DNA of 6,940 nucleotides from DATBFX01 sp036558305 (GCA_036558305.1 DATBFX010000147.1:1-6940); one strand, 5' to 3'; positions 1-6,222 are shown, numbered from the stretch's first letter. A program made the numbers and translations. The notes: generated by a model not told the origin, from the letters alone.

Positions 1-2
1 AC

Positions 3-479
3 GTCCGCCCGGTCGGCCCCGGTCAGGCCCTGGCGTTGCTCGCGAGCAAGACCGTCGATCCCCGGACCACGGCGTTGGTGGAAGGCACACCGCCGTCCGT
101 TGCGCCCGCGGATCCGTCGACGGAATCGGCCCGCGTGACGAGGTACGAGCCGGATACGATGACGGTGGCTGTGAACGCGACCGCGCCCGGTCTCTTGGTC
201 CTGAGCGAGGTCTACGCATCCGGCTGGCGGGCTTCCGTGGACGGAAGATCGACGCCGATCCTGCCGACCGACGAGATCCTGCGCGGCATCCCCATCACCA
301 GCGGCAACCACACGGTGGAGTTGCGCTACGCGCCGCGATCGCTCACCATCGGACTCTGGATCAGCGCGACGGCGGCGCTGGCGATGGTCGCCGTGTTCGT
401 GTTGGCGGGATGGGGGTATGTCACACGCGGCGGAGGAACCGCGGGCGCCGTGCCGGCTGTACGTTTACCTGGCGCGTGA
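3..479 (+). CDS. YfhO-family membrane protein, C-terminal part (5' end outside window)
   Basis: The frame is open from the first full codon (position 3), so this is the 3' end of a longer gene. The visible 158 residues carry the typical C-terminal block of YfhO-like multi-membrane proteins. It has a beta-rich extracytoplasmic segment with the signature LVLSEVYASGWRASVDG (about 194-244), then a stretch on repositioning the group (ILRGIPITSGNHTVELRYAP), then one final hydrophobic helix (LWISATAALAMVAVFVLAGW, about 355-414) and a short Gly/Ala-rich tail. Family members are large integral membrane proteins related to GT-C glycosyltransferases, implicated in glycosylation of cell-envelope polymers. 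The substrate cannot be deduced here. The final 62 nt overlap the next gene in another frame. The assignment to the YfhO C-terminal region is by pattern recognition of the 'GW.A.VDG' block followed by a terminal helix. Confidence 0.8.
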   Translation, partial: VRPVGPGQALALLASKTVDPRTTALVEGTPPSVAPADPSTESARVTRYEPDTMTVAVNATAPGLLVLSEVYASGWRASVDGRSTPILPTDEILRGIPITSGNHTVELRYAPRSLTIGLWISATAALAMVAVFVLAGWGYVTRGGGTAGAVPAVRLPGA

Positions 480-1296
480 AGCGCCGATTGCGGTTGTGCT
501 GCGGCGCGGACCGAGCGAATGGGCGCGGTTGAGTCTGTGGCGCACGGACACCGATGGGTTCGAACACGGTCAGTGGATCAGGAGCCGCGTCTACGAGCGG
601 CGGTCTGACGTCTCGGCGGATGGCTCGCTCTTCGTCTGCTTCGCCCGCCGCGCGGGCGGTCCGGTCACCGCGCACCACCCATCCACGAACAGAGATACGT
701 GGATCGCGATCAGCCGTCCACCGTGGTTCACGGCGCTGGCGCTCTGGTGCGTCGGTGAAACGTACTGCCCCGGCGCGTACTTTCCGGCCGGCCGTACCCT
801 CTGGCTCCCCTTCGACGCAAAATCGCCCGACGCGGGCGAGGTGCCGGACTGGTTGTCGGTCGAAGGAGGACCGCCTCCGCACGTCGATCGGACCGACAAC
901 TGGACCGAGCGTACGGTTCACCACAACCGACTGCGACGGGATGGCTGGCGGCGCGTCGAGGAAGAAAGATTGGAGACCTGGTCGCACGCCGACCCGACCG
1001 GCGCCACGACGCTGCTGATGACCGAGCTCTCCGACCGCGACTTCGGCGCGTACGGCGGGCCGCACGTCGTCGACTACGCCATCCAGATCGAGGCAAGCAA
1101 CGAACTCATCCCGGTCGGGCGGGCCACGTGGGCCGATTGGGACCACCAGGGGCGTCTCGTCGTCGCCCGCGACGGCCGGCTCGTGCAGTGGGAGCCGCCG
1201 GGATACCTGCACCCGATCGCGGACTTCGATCGGCAGAAACCCGTTCCCGAACCGGCACCCGATTGGGCGTCGACCTGGCCGAAGCGTTCTGAATAA
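418..1296 (+). CDS. Conserved-looking protein of unknown function, 292 aa
   Basis: I do not recognise a named family. The protein has no signal peptide or membrane helix and is likely cytoplasmic. It is rich in Trp and Arg (for example SEWARLSLWRTDTDGFEHGQ near residues 33-52 and RPPWFTALALW near residues 100-110). It has short repeated patterns of the form 'D..G.L.V' (VSADGSLFVCFARR near 65-78; WDHQGRLVVARDGRLVQW near 241-258), which suggest beta-strand hairpins as in a propeller-like or WD-like fold; that fold idea is inference. The ATG at 418 is the only good start upstream of the conserved-looking RLYVYLAREAP segment. It lies inside the YfhO gene end (62-nt overlap), and only a G-rich stretch (gggatgggg) precedes it, so the Shine-Dalgarno signal is weak. 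Third positions are strongly G/C throughout, which supports real coding. The overlap suggests co-transcription with the membrane protein upstream. Confidence 0.7.
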   Translation: MSHAAEEPRAPCRLYVYLAREAPIAVVLRRGPSEWARLSLWRTDTDGFEHGQWIRSRVYERRSDVSADGSLFVCFARRAGGPVTAHHPSTNRDTWIAISRPPWFTALALWCVGETYCPGAYFPAGRTLWLPFDAKSPDAGEVPDWLSVEGGPPPHVDRTDNWTERTVHHNRLRRDGWRRVEEERLETWSHADPTGATTLLMTELSDRDFGAYGGPHVVDYAIQIEASNELIPVGRATWADWDHQGRLVVARDGRLVQWEPPGYLHPIADFDRQKPVPEPAPDWASTWPKRSE

Positions 1297-1319
1297 GGGT
1301 GTTTGGCAACGAGTACGTC

Positions 1320-1360
1320 GTCGGACGTCGCCTCCTCACCGGCGACGGATGACGTCCGAC
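1320..1360. repeat. Perfect 10-bp inverted repeat after the 292-aa gene
   Basis: GTCGGACGTC (1320-1329) and GACGTCCGAC (1351-1360) are perfect inverted arms separated by 21 nt. The loop holds a smaller nested pair (gtcgcc/ggcgac). It starts 23 nt after the stop of the upstream gene. There is no T-tract after it, so it is not a classical intrinsic terminator. It could be an mRNA-end hairpin, an operator for the downstream secreted-protein gene, or chance in GC-rich DNA. Nothing else is recognisable in the 215-nt gap 1297-1511. Confidence 0.35.
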
Positions 1361-1511
1361 ATCGGATGGCCGTGTCGCGACCGCTACGTCACGATCCTTG
1401 GTGAGCGGTGATCGCCGCGCGACGGCAAACCCGGCGAGTCGTCGACGAAGGTGTGTTGGCAGGGCCGTCGTAGCTCGATGAGATGCGGTTCGAATGGAAT
1501 GGGAGGGCGCG

Positions 1512-3146
1512 GTGAGCGGACAGAGACCTTCGACCAGCGTCATTTTGGGACGGTTGGCCGCGATCGTGGCGATCGTGGTGGGTTTGGTAGCGTCGATCGC
1601 GTCGACATCGGCGTCGGCGGTGGAAGTGCCCGTCCTCGATCTGGCCGCCATGCACCTCTTTCCGGCGGATCTCGATGCCGCCGGGTTCCCAGGGTACGGT
1701 CTCTACCCAAACGGCGGCACCGACTTTCCCGAGGCGGTGGCGGCGGCGTTCGCCACGGACGAGACGGGCACCGACGACCTCTTGGCCGAATACGATCGCC
1801 TGGGATTCCGCCGGGCGCACGGAATGAAACTCTCCCTGCCGACCGAGCCGAACGATCCCCATAGCCCGGAGCGTCGGTACGTGAACACCTGGGTCGCCGA
1901 GTTTGCGCAAGCCGGCCCGAACATGGACGAAGCATGGGACCTCTTCCAGGGCATGTACGGGGGCGAGGTGATCGCGGAGGCGCCGACGATCGGCGAGGAA
2001 TCGCGTGTCTCGCGCGCGTCGATGCCCTACGACGCCGCCGCTGTGACCCTGAAAACCGTCACGGTCACCTTTCGGATCGACCGCGTGTTTGCCGGCGTGG
2101 TCTTCGCCGACCTCGAGGGGCGGTGGCCCCTCGTCGATCAGGCGGAGAACCTCGCCGGGCAACTGGTGCCTCGCATCGAGGACGGTCTGAACGGCGATAC
2201 CGCGAATCTTTCGCGCTACGCGCTTTATGCTCAGGGCGGCACTTCGTACGACCGGTATCTCAAGATGAACGACGACCCGGTTCGCACCTACGGCGACGAT
2301 CCGAACACGGTATCCCCAAGGGAAGGGTTCTTCGCCGCCGCCGCCGACGCCTACCACAACGAGTGGAACGTTCCCCCCGGCGAGGCGGGCGAGGGCGATG
2401 ACTTCGCCGTCATCGACGACGTGATGCGCTTCGGCGATGAGGCGACCGCGACCAAAAGGGTGGATCACGCGGCCAAGGCGCTCCCGACGACCGACCTGCC
2501 GGAGATACAGGAGGTCGAGGTCCCCGAGTTCGGTGACCAGCAATTCGGCGTGACGTACTTCTCGCCCAAGGACGCGACGCAGGCGGTCGACAAGTACGTG
2601 CGACTCGTCCACGTCCGTGTCGGCAACCTGATCGCGCAGATCTGGATCGTCGATGTGCGGCCGATTCCGGCGGCAGCGGCCGACGAACTCGTGCGGGCCC
2701 AAGCCGATTGTTTGGCGGGGGGTGGCTGCGTGGGTCGGGTGCCGGTGCCCGCCGCGTTTACCGGCTGGTCGACGACGAGCGACGAATCGGCCAGGGTCGG
2801 CGAGGCGGGTGCTGTCGAGCCGTCCGGTGGCGATCTCCGCACCTCGATCGACGGGACCGGGCATCGGCCCGACGGGCCCGCCCGGTCCTTTGGCATGGGT
2901 CCGAATATGCGAGGGTGCCCGGTCCCGGCTACGCCATCCGCTTGGCGAGCGCCTGCGGGAAGCGCGTTTCGAAATCGAGGACGCCAACCCAGGTTGGGCG
3001 GACCGCGATCCGCGCCGTTTGGGTCATCATCTGGGCGACCTGGGCGGTCCAAGCGTCGCCCTGTTCGGTGCCGAAGTACCTTCGCGCCGCCGCGGCGTAC
3101 TCCGGCGGCACGCCGGCGACGATCTCGGCGGTGGCCGTGCCTCTGA
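1512..3146 (+). CDS. Predicted exported protein with signal peptide; 3' end uncertain
   Basis: I chose the GTG at 1512 over the ATG at 1494 because GGGAGG (1501-1506) sits 5 nt upstream of it. The product starts with a short polar/basic N-region, a hydrophobic stretch (AAIVAIVVGLVASIA) and a signal-peptidase-I-like site ASA|VEV after residue 36. There is no lipobox cysteine, so it is probably secreted or periplasm/wall-facing. The mature part looks like two related alpha/beta halves. A strand pair followed by a helix, FAGVVFADLEGRWPLVDQAE (about residues 197-216), resembles a later segment, VGNLIAQIWIVDVRPIPAAA (about residues 374-393). This recalls sensor-like extracellular domains of GC-rich bacteria, but I cannot name the family. 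Coding character is good to about 2890. Beyond that the reading becomes Arg/Pro/Gly-rich and is antisense to the opposing gene for its last 218 nt. None of the three + frames has a stop between about 2720 and 2929. The true C-terminus may therefore have been lost to a mutation or sequencing error. Confidence 0.65.
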   Translation: MSGQRPSTSVILGRLAAIVAIVVGLVASIASTSASAVEVPVLDLAAMHLFPADLDAAGFPGYGLYPNGGTDFPEAVAAAFATDETGTDDLLAEYDRLGFRRAHGMKLSLPTEPNDPHSPERRYVNTWVAEFAQAGPNMDEAWDLFQGMYGGEVIAEAPTIGEESRVSRASMPYDAAAVTLKTVTVTFRIDRVFAGVVFADLEGRWPLVDQAENLAGQLVPRIEDGLNGDTANLSRYALYAQGGTSYDRYLKMNDDPVRTYGDDPNTVSPREGFFAAAADAYHNEWNVPPGEAGEGDDFAVIDDVMRFGDEATATKRVDHAAKALPTTDLPEIQEVEVPEFGDQQFGVTYFSPKDATQAVDKYVRLVHVRVGNLIAQIWIVDVRPIPAAAADELVRAQADCLAGGGCVGRVPVPAAFTGWSTTSDESARVGEAGAVEPSGGDLRTSIDGTGHRPDGPARSFGMGPNMRGCPVPATPSAWRAPAGSAFRNRGRQPRLGGPRSAPFGSSSGRPGRSKRRPVRCRSTFAPPRRTPAARRRRSRRWPCL

Positions 3147-3405
3147 TCAGGAGCACCTTGTACGGCCAGTCGGTGCTATCGATGGTGAGGGCCACCTGCG
3201 GGCGGGCCCGGATCGCGTCCACCTTCGGCGCGTCGGGCGGTCCCGCCATCACGACCTGCTCGCCCGTCCAGTGGAACCAGATGGGCACCACCCGCGGCGT
3301 GCCGTCGTGCCAGGTATAGGCGAGTCGGGCCGGGATCGGCGCCAGAAGTAGCCGCTGCGCGACGGGGTCGGCCAAGAGTGCGAGATCGCCTTGGTGCGTC
3401 GCCAT
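2929..3405 (-). CDS. Pyridoxamine 5'-phosphate oxidase-like split-barrel flavin/F420 protein, 158 aa
   Basis: The product has the layout of the PNPOx-like FMN/F420-binding split-barrel family. After a short N-terminal helix come the strands LAYTWHDGTPRVVPIWFHWT (about residues 28-47), then the VVMAGPPDAPKVDAIRARPQ segment where the 'PK...IR..P.V' pattern is the usual cofactor-phosphate-binding and helix region (about 51-70), then VALTIDSTDWPYKVLLIRGTA and a C-terminal helix/strand ending FETRFPQALAKRMA. Members bind FMN or F420 and reduce or bind small molecules, or act as general stress proteins; the actual substrate is unknown. The start ATG (complement of 3403-3405) is preceded by a purine-rich GGAGGAGAGGAAG stretch, which fixes it. 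An in-frame extension to 3516 is Arg-rich and unlikely to be coding. It lies 103 nt downstream of the DUF362 gene on the same strand and is probably its operon partner. Its 3' end overlaps the frame of the convergent secreted-protein gene. Confidence 0.85.
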   Translation of the reverse strand: MATHQGDLALLADPVAQRLLLAPIPARLAYTWHDGTPRVVPIWFHWTGEQVVMAGPPDAPKVDAIRARPQVALTIDSTDWPYKVLLIRGTATAEIVAGVPPEYAAAARRYFGTEQGDAWTAQVAQMMTQTARIAVRPTWVGVLDFETRFPQALAKRMA

Positions 3406-3508
3406 GCCGTTCTTCCTCTCCTCCCGAACACCGAGGCGGGCACGATTCGGTCTCGGATTGACGCGCCCCGGTCGGGCAACAGTGTACGACCGGCGAGCCC
3501 AAAGCGGG

Positions 3509-4417
3509 TTAGGCATGCTCGAACGAGAGCCGGCGGCCGTACGCCTTACCGGTGAACGCCTCGATCGCCCCGCGCATGTCGAGTTCGGAGAACTCTATCC
3601 GTTTGACGTCGGTCTCTCCCAGCCCGAGCCGGCCCGCTTCCCACAGGTGGCGCACCGCCTGCGGACCGAAGCCGAGCAGCTTCGCCCCAACCACGTCCGC
3701 CGCAACCGGATCCGTGCTGACGATCGCGAGACCCGTCTCGACCGCGTACCCACCGAGCGGACCGGTCCCGATCATCGCCGGGTGCCCGACCGTGATCGCC
3801 AGGCCGACCGGAAAGCGTTTTGCCATGGCCGCGATGAACGAATGCATATCGTCAAAGAAGCAGTGCTCGTGGTTTTGTCGTGAGCGGGGGTGGCCGTAGT
3901 AGTCGGCGGCCGGGAACGACATGGCGATGTTCTTGAGCGCCATCGTGACGGTCGCCGTCGAGTGGAGTTTGAGCTGGTTGACCGCGATCAGCGTCTCGTA
4001 CTCCAGCACCCGCGGGTTGACCATGATCGCGGTCTGCGGCCCGGCGACGTCATCGTCCGGCGCGTAGGTCAGGCCGACTTCGACGAACGGCGGTCGATTG
4101 TGGTCGAAAAACGTCGCCCCTTCCTCCTCGACGACGTCCATCAACCCCGCGACCCGGAACACTTCGTCCGTCTCGGCCGCGCCGGCACCGCCGCTGACGA
4201 CCAACTCGCGCGGCGCGAACCGCTTGACCGCCCGCAGCACCGCCCGCAGGGTATCGGGTTGGGTGACGCCGGTGGTGTCGTCGACCGAGGCCCACGTCTC
4301 GTTCGGCTTGACGGCGACGACCTTGCCGCGCACCAGCGGTTCGAGGTCGACGTGCCGAAGCGCCCGTTCGATCGCCCGCTCGATGTCGTCGTCCTGCGTG
4401 ATCGCGACTGTTGTCAT
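3509..4417 (-). CDS. DUF362 domain-containing protein, 302 aa
   Basis: The protein matches the DUF362 pattern. An N-terminal segment has GKVVAVKPNETWASVDDTTG then TQPDTLRAVLRAVK (compare the family's 'v.iKpN....' and 'TdP..v.av...l'). It continues with ELVVSGGAGAAETDEVFRVAG, an 'LIAVNQLKLHSTATVTMALKN' segment, and the conserved Asn then 'FPAADYYGHPR', where the family usually has 'N.fG..pg..k...H'. The C-terminal third includes a 'GLAIVSTDPVAADVVGAKLLGF' segment typical of the family, with Asp and Ala-Asp residues after a Ser-Thr. Some DUF362 proteins carry 4Fe-4S ferredoxin motifs; this one shows no CxxC cluster, so it is the stand-alone form. The biochemical role of the family is not established. 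The start ATG (complement of 4415-4417) follows GAGAGGGGAC at normal spacing. The same frame stays open upstream to 4705 through a degraded SDR tail, so an automatic call could wrongly extend it to 398 aa. Confidence 0.85.
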   Translation of the reverse strand: MTTVAITQDDDIERAIERALRHVDLEPLVRGKVVAVKPNETWASVDDTTGVTQPDTLRAVLRAVKRFAPRELVVSGGAGAAETDEVFRVAGLMDVVEEEGATFFDHNRPPFVEVGLTYAPDDDVAGPQTAIMVNPRVLEYETLIAVNQLKLHSTATVTMALKNIAMSFPAADYYGHPRSRQNHEHCFFDDMHSFIAAMAKRFPVGLAITVGHPAMIGTGPLGGYAVETGLAIVSTDPVAADVVGAKLLGFGPQAVRHLWEAGRLGLGETDVKRIEFSELDMRGAIEAFTGKAYGRRLSFEHA

Positions 4418-4497
4418 TGCTTGTCGTCCCCTCTCGTGCGTCCACCCGCTTTCGCCCTCGGCAACGGTCCGATCCCAGCCGGTGCCGACCCCCCTGC

Positions 4498-4516
4498 AAT
4501 CGGCGCGCCACCGATT
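4498..4516. repeat. Short inverted repeat upstream of the DUF362 gene
   Basis: AATCGG (4498-4503) and CCGATT (4511-4516) form 6-bp arms around a 7-nt GC-rich centre. The element lies about 80 nt upstream of the DUF362 start, a position where an operator or a 5'-leader hairpin would be placed. No convincing -35/-10 pair was seen next to it. The short arms could easily arise by chance. Apart from this and the SDR remnant, the stretch 4418-4779 holds nothing I can identify. Confidence 0.2.
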
Positions 4517-4573
4517 TGGGAGATGCCGGGCTCGACGGGGTTGGTCGCTTGCGGCTGGTCCGAGCAAGATTGA

Positions 4574-4666
4574 CGACTCCGGCGCCCGATCCTTCGGATA
4601 CCACCCCGACAACTCCCGTGCGTGCGAGAGATCCCGGGAATGGTGGGGATTGCTGGAAGTGCTGCA
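4574..4666 (-). pseudogene. Degraded 3' tail of an NAD-dependent epimerase/dehydratase (SDR), copy 1
   Basis: On the - strand this reads SNPHHSRDLSHARELSGWYP then KDRAPES. This aligns without gaps to the C-terminal ends of the two better-preserved tails (DNPRQSWDLTHGKEVLGWVP then QDRASD, and DNPRQFWDL...GWWPMDRAPE). The preceding codons (CSTS) match YGIS with several substitutions, and further upstream a ~2-nt gap would be needed to keep the match, so the remnant is frameshifted and eroded. No stop codon follows the tail; the frame continues into the DUF362 gene. Only the final roughly 30 codons are recognisable. This is the most diverged of three such tails. It marks the left edge of the 1-kb repeat array. 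The SDR assignment comes from the family C-terminal pattern; the erosion is visible directly. Confidence 0.6.
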
Positions 4667-4779
4667 CCAGCTCCCACTCAGCGAACGACCCTCACATTGA
4701 GGCACAGGGTCATCAGCTCGGCAGAGTATCTGGGGGCGAAATCAACGGCGCTGAAGCCCCGCACCACTCATCGAGAACG

Positions 4780-5250
4780 ATGGATCGCGTCGGGAGTGCT
4801 ACACTCCAGGATCGTCACCGGGGCGCAGATATTCTGGGGCCGGATGCGACCAAGGAGCGCGATCAACCCGGTGCCGACGACGGTGCGCCACGACAACCGC
4901 CGATTGATCCGCGCCAAGTGACGGCAGATCCCCGGAAGTTCTACGAATACGTGCTTGACCCGGAGAATGCCGATGGAAAGGATCACATCTTCATCCAGAT
5001 GCTCGGCTATCGGTACCGAAACATCGACGACGCGGTACAACTCTCGACCGCCTCTTTGACGCAGGCGAAAGAACGGCTCGCCGAACATGCTGACCGTCTT
5101 GGGGCAAGGGACAAGTTCGGGCAGCGCGTGACGATCGAAATCGCTCTCGGCGATCTTGTCCTTCTGTCTGGATGGATCTTGCGGCCGGACAACGTCCCGG
5201 CGCTCGCCACGCCTTTCGCCGGGTTCGCGCCTCGATCAAGGAGGGTGTAA
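4780..5250 (+). CDS. DUF6883-like protein, cassette 1 (start uncertain)
   Basis: The conserved part runs from VTADPRKFYEYVLDPENADG (from 4918) to WILRPDNVPALATPFAGFAP near the stop. This is the DUF6883 layout: 'DPRK...YLL.P....G..K..F...LGY', a helical middle (LTQAKERLAEHADRLGARDK), a 'FGQRVTIEIAL' strand where the family usually has 'G.RY.v.g.l', then 'W...PD....LVT.yp' at the C-terminus. DUF6883 domains are small and occur alone or as end domains of larger proteins. Their activity is, as far as I know, not established. I give the in-frame ATG at 4780 (156 aa), but about 47 residues before the domain are low in homology and the ATG has a poor ribosome site. GTG 4918 would give 110 aa starting directly at the domain. 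The gene overlaps the next by one base (TAATG). One line within it (4981-5040) is only 52% G+C, versus 70% in the left part of the window, which hints at transfer. Confidence 0.7.
   Translation: MDRVGSATLQDRHRGADILGPDATKERDQPGADDGAPRQPPIDPRQVTADPRKFYEYVLDPENADGKDHIFIQMLGYRYRNIDDAVQLSTASLTQAKERLAEHADRLGARDKFGQRVTIEIALGDLVLLSGWILRPDNVPALATPFAGFAPRSRRV
4797..4805 (+). promoter_or_regulatory. Possible extended -10 (TGCTACACT) for cassette 1
   Basis: TGCTACACT has the TGn extension followed by TACACT (4 of 6 matches to TATAAT). A nearly identical TGGTACACT occurs upstream of cassette 2. The two copies sit in different codon phases relative to the following genes, which argues against a purely coding explanation. 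There is no good -35 at 17 nt spacing. The assignment is tentative. If this is the promoter, the ATG at 4780 cannot be the start of the DUF6883 gene. Confidence 0.25.
5238..5244 (+). promoter_or_regulatory. Perfect Shine-Dalgarno AAGGAGG for DUF4926 gene, cassette 1
   Basis: AAGGAGG lies inside the last codons of the DUF6883 gene, 5 nt before the ATG at 5250 that overlaps the TAA stop (TAATG). This fixes the start of the DUF4926 gene and indicates translational coupling. The other cassette has the same seven bases at the same distance from its ATG. Confidence 0.85.
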
Positions 5251-5480
5251 TGCCACTGCCGCAATTCGCAGCGGTCCGCATCCTGTCGGACGAGCATCGG
5301 ACAAAAGGGGTGCCCGCCGGCTCGATCGGCAGAATCCTCGACGTGTACGACGATGAGGCGTACGAAGTGGAGTTCTCCCGACCTGATGGGACGACGATCG
5401 CCTGGTTCGCCGTGCCTCAGGATGAAGTCGAACTCGTGAAACTCCCGTCATCCCTTGCCGTCGAGCGGACGGGTGTCTGA
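5250..5480 (+). CDS. DUF4926-like protein, 76 aa, cassette 1
   Basis: The small protein fits DUF4926. It opens MPLPQFAAVRILSD, then has the turn VPAGSIGRILDVYDDEAYEV (residues about 21-40) followed by EFSRPDGTTIAWFAVPQDEV and an acidic-hydrophobic C-terminal strand. Family members read '...G..GtIv.v......yeVEF.d..G.t.a...l....l...', a pattern typical of a compact five-strand SH3-like or KOW-like barrel; the fold statement is inference. Such proteins are about 60-80 aa, so this one is full length. No catalytic residues are evident, so a binding, antitoxin, immunity or chaperone role for the DUF6883 partner is more likely than an enzyme. The start at 5250 is fixed by the AAGGAGG site. It shares about half its residues with the second copy at 6223 and has exactly the same length. 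Confidence 0.85.
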   Translation: MPLPQFAAVRILSDEHRTKGVPAGSIGRILDVYDDEAYEVEFSRPDGTTIAWFAVPQDEVELVKLPSSLAVERTGV

Positions 5481-5562
5481 TGGGATTGCGCTATCGGCTG
5501 CCGCGCTTTCGGACGGCGGAGTGTGAACGAGATCGAACGAGGGGCAGCACCGTTGCGGTTTC

Positions 5563-5730
5563 TCAGTCAGACGCCCGGTCCTGCGGCACCCACCCCAGCA
5601 CCTCCTTCCCGTGCGTAAGGTCCCAGGACTGGCGCGGGTTGTCGGAGATGCCGTAGACCACCGCCCAGCCCACGTCCTTCGCCTCTACGCATGCCGCGAT
5701 CAGATCGGCGCCGTCGCGGCGGCTGAGCCA
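5563..5730 (-). pseudogene. Orphan 3' tail of NAD-dependent epimerase/dehydratase (SDR), copy 2
   Basis: The - strand frame reads WLSRRDGADLIAACVEAKDV (upstream end), GWAVVYGISDNPRQSWDLTH, GKEVLGWVPQDRASD and a TGA stop. It matches the C-terminal quarter of uronate-dehydrogenase-like SDR proteins, which have 'W.S..D...L......A.....vv.G.S.N....WD......LGW.P.D.AE'. The Rossmann fold, NAD site and catalytic Tyr-Lys belong to the missing N-terminal three-quarters. Upstream of the Trp the sequence no longer matches the third copy and looks unrelated, so the breakpoint is near 5730. No start codon or ribosome site serves it, so it is not expected to make a working enzyme. It lies convergent to cassette 1 and divergent from cassette 2. 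Despite lacking the rest of the gene, the frame has no stops or indels relative to copy 3, which points to recent duplication or continuing constraint. Confidence 0.75.
5573..5730. repeat. Direct repeat, left copy (partner 6576-6733)
   Basis: The stretch aligns to 6576-6733 without gaps at a constant offset of 1003 bp. By hand count there are 14 mismatches in 158 positions (about 91% identity). Within it, 5590-5667 (78 nt) differs at one base only. The repeat corresponds to the SDR 3' coding tail. It flanks cassette 2 as a direct repeat. Confidence 0.85.
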
Positions 5731-5763
5731 TCTTGAGACAGGTCCGGACAGCCACGCAACCGC

Positions 5764-5772
5764 TGGTACACT
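5764..5772 (+). promoter_or_regulatory. Possible extended -10 (TGGTACACT) for cassette 2
   Basis: TGGTACACT matches the extended -10 form and differs at one base from the element upstream of cassette 1. A TTGAGA lies at 5733-5738, but the 28-nt spacing is too long for a standard sigma-70 promoter. It sits just right of the SDR-tail breakpoint and 5 nt before the ATG at 5778. If it is used, translation would start further downstream or from a nearly leaderless mRNA. Confidence 0.25.
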
Positions 5773-5777
5773 TGCCG

Positions 5778-6212
5778 ATGCTTGGCGGATCGCCCACGCA
5801 ACATGGCCAACGTGACGAAGTGGGGCAGGGCGTGGAGGATCAGGGGGACGTCGACGGAACTGGGCCGTCCAGGTTTCCCCGCCTTATCGTCGCCCACCCG
5901 CGCAAGTTTTCCGAGTACGTTCTTGTGCCTGGGCGGTCTGGTGGGAAGGACGGTGTCTTTCTCGGTCGGCTTGGATACCGCGCCCGAAGTACGCAGGATG
6001 CCGAAGAGCTTTCGGCGACGTATGTTGCCCAGGCCCGAGCGCGAATGTTGCGCGGCGAGTACGCGATTGGCAAGGAAGACGAGTTTGGGGTCCGCTACGT
6101 CATCGACATCGAATTGAAAGGGATCGCTGTTCGGTCGGCCTGGCTGCTGCGGCCAGATGGGACCTTGGCCCTTGTCACACCGTTCTGTGGTTTTGCGCGC
6201 GAGAGCCGATAA
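5778..6212 (+). CDS. DUF6883-like protein, cassette 2 (start uncertain)
   Basis: This is the second copy of the cassette's larger protein. The conserved part starts at IVAHPRKFSEYVLVPGRSGG (from 5889) and includes DGVFLGRLGYRAR, a helical middle, EDEFGVRYVIDIELKGIAV, and SAWLLRPDGTLALVTPFCGF at the end. Against copy 1 it keeps RKF.EYVL.P, GKD..F...LGYR, the QA.....R helix, FG.R..I.I.L, W.LRPD...AL.TPF.GFA, which is roughly 40% identity over about 100 residues. These shared positions are the best guess at the functional core: the aromatic/basic RKF, the FG.R strand and the W..RPD..L.TPF end. The ATG at 5778 gives 144 aa with 38 poorly conserved residues before the domain. A TTG at 5733 and two internal GTG codons (5820 and 5832) are alternatives. 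The stop is followed at once by the ribosome site of the DUF4926 gene, so the two are coupled. Confidence 0.72.
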   Translation: MLGGSPTQHGQRDEVGQGVEDQGDVDGTGPSRFPRLIVAHPRKFSEYVLVPGRSGGKDGVFLGRLGYRARSTQDAEELSATYVAQARARMLRGEYAIGKEDEFGVRYVIDIELKGIAVRSAWLLRPDGTLALVTPFCGFARESR

Positions 6213-6217
6213 GGAGG
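6211..6217 (+). promoter_or_regulatory. Perfect Shine-Dalgarno AAGGAGG for DUF4926 gene, cassette 2
   Basis: AAGGAGG begins within the TAA stop of the DUF6883 gene (TAAGGAGG) and lies 5 nt before the ATG at 6223. The same sequence and spacing occur in cassette 1, although stop and start are 10 nt apart here instead of overlapping. It fixes the start of the second gene and supports its high and coupled expression. Confidence 0.85.
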
Positions 6218-6222
6218 TTCGA

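Noticed and set aside
1389..2987. 532-codon - strand ORF antisense to the exported-protein gene
   Set aside because: Composition is Arg/His/Gly-rich, typical of antisense reading in GC-rich DNA. The + strand frame has a signal peptide and ribosome site.
2653..3351. Two further + strand ORFs in the other frames as alternative 3' ends of the exported protein
   Set aside because: Neither gives a plausible continuation or an early stop; both are Arg/Pro-rich antisense readings of the PNPOx-like gene.
3404..3883. + strand ORFs of 115-227 codons opposite the DUF362 gene (3404-4573)
   Set aside because: They are Arg/Asp-rich shadows of the DUF362 coding sequence without ribosome sites.
5480..5656. 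58-codon + strand ORF whose ATG overlaps the stop of the first DUF4926 gene (TGATG)
   Set aside because: It runs through the antisense of SDR tail 2, is Arg/Ser-rich, has no ribosome site of its own, and has no counterpart after the second DUF4926 gene.
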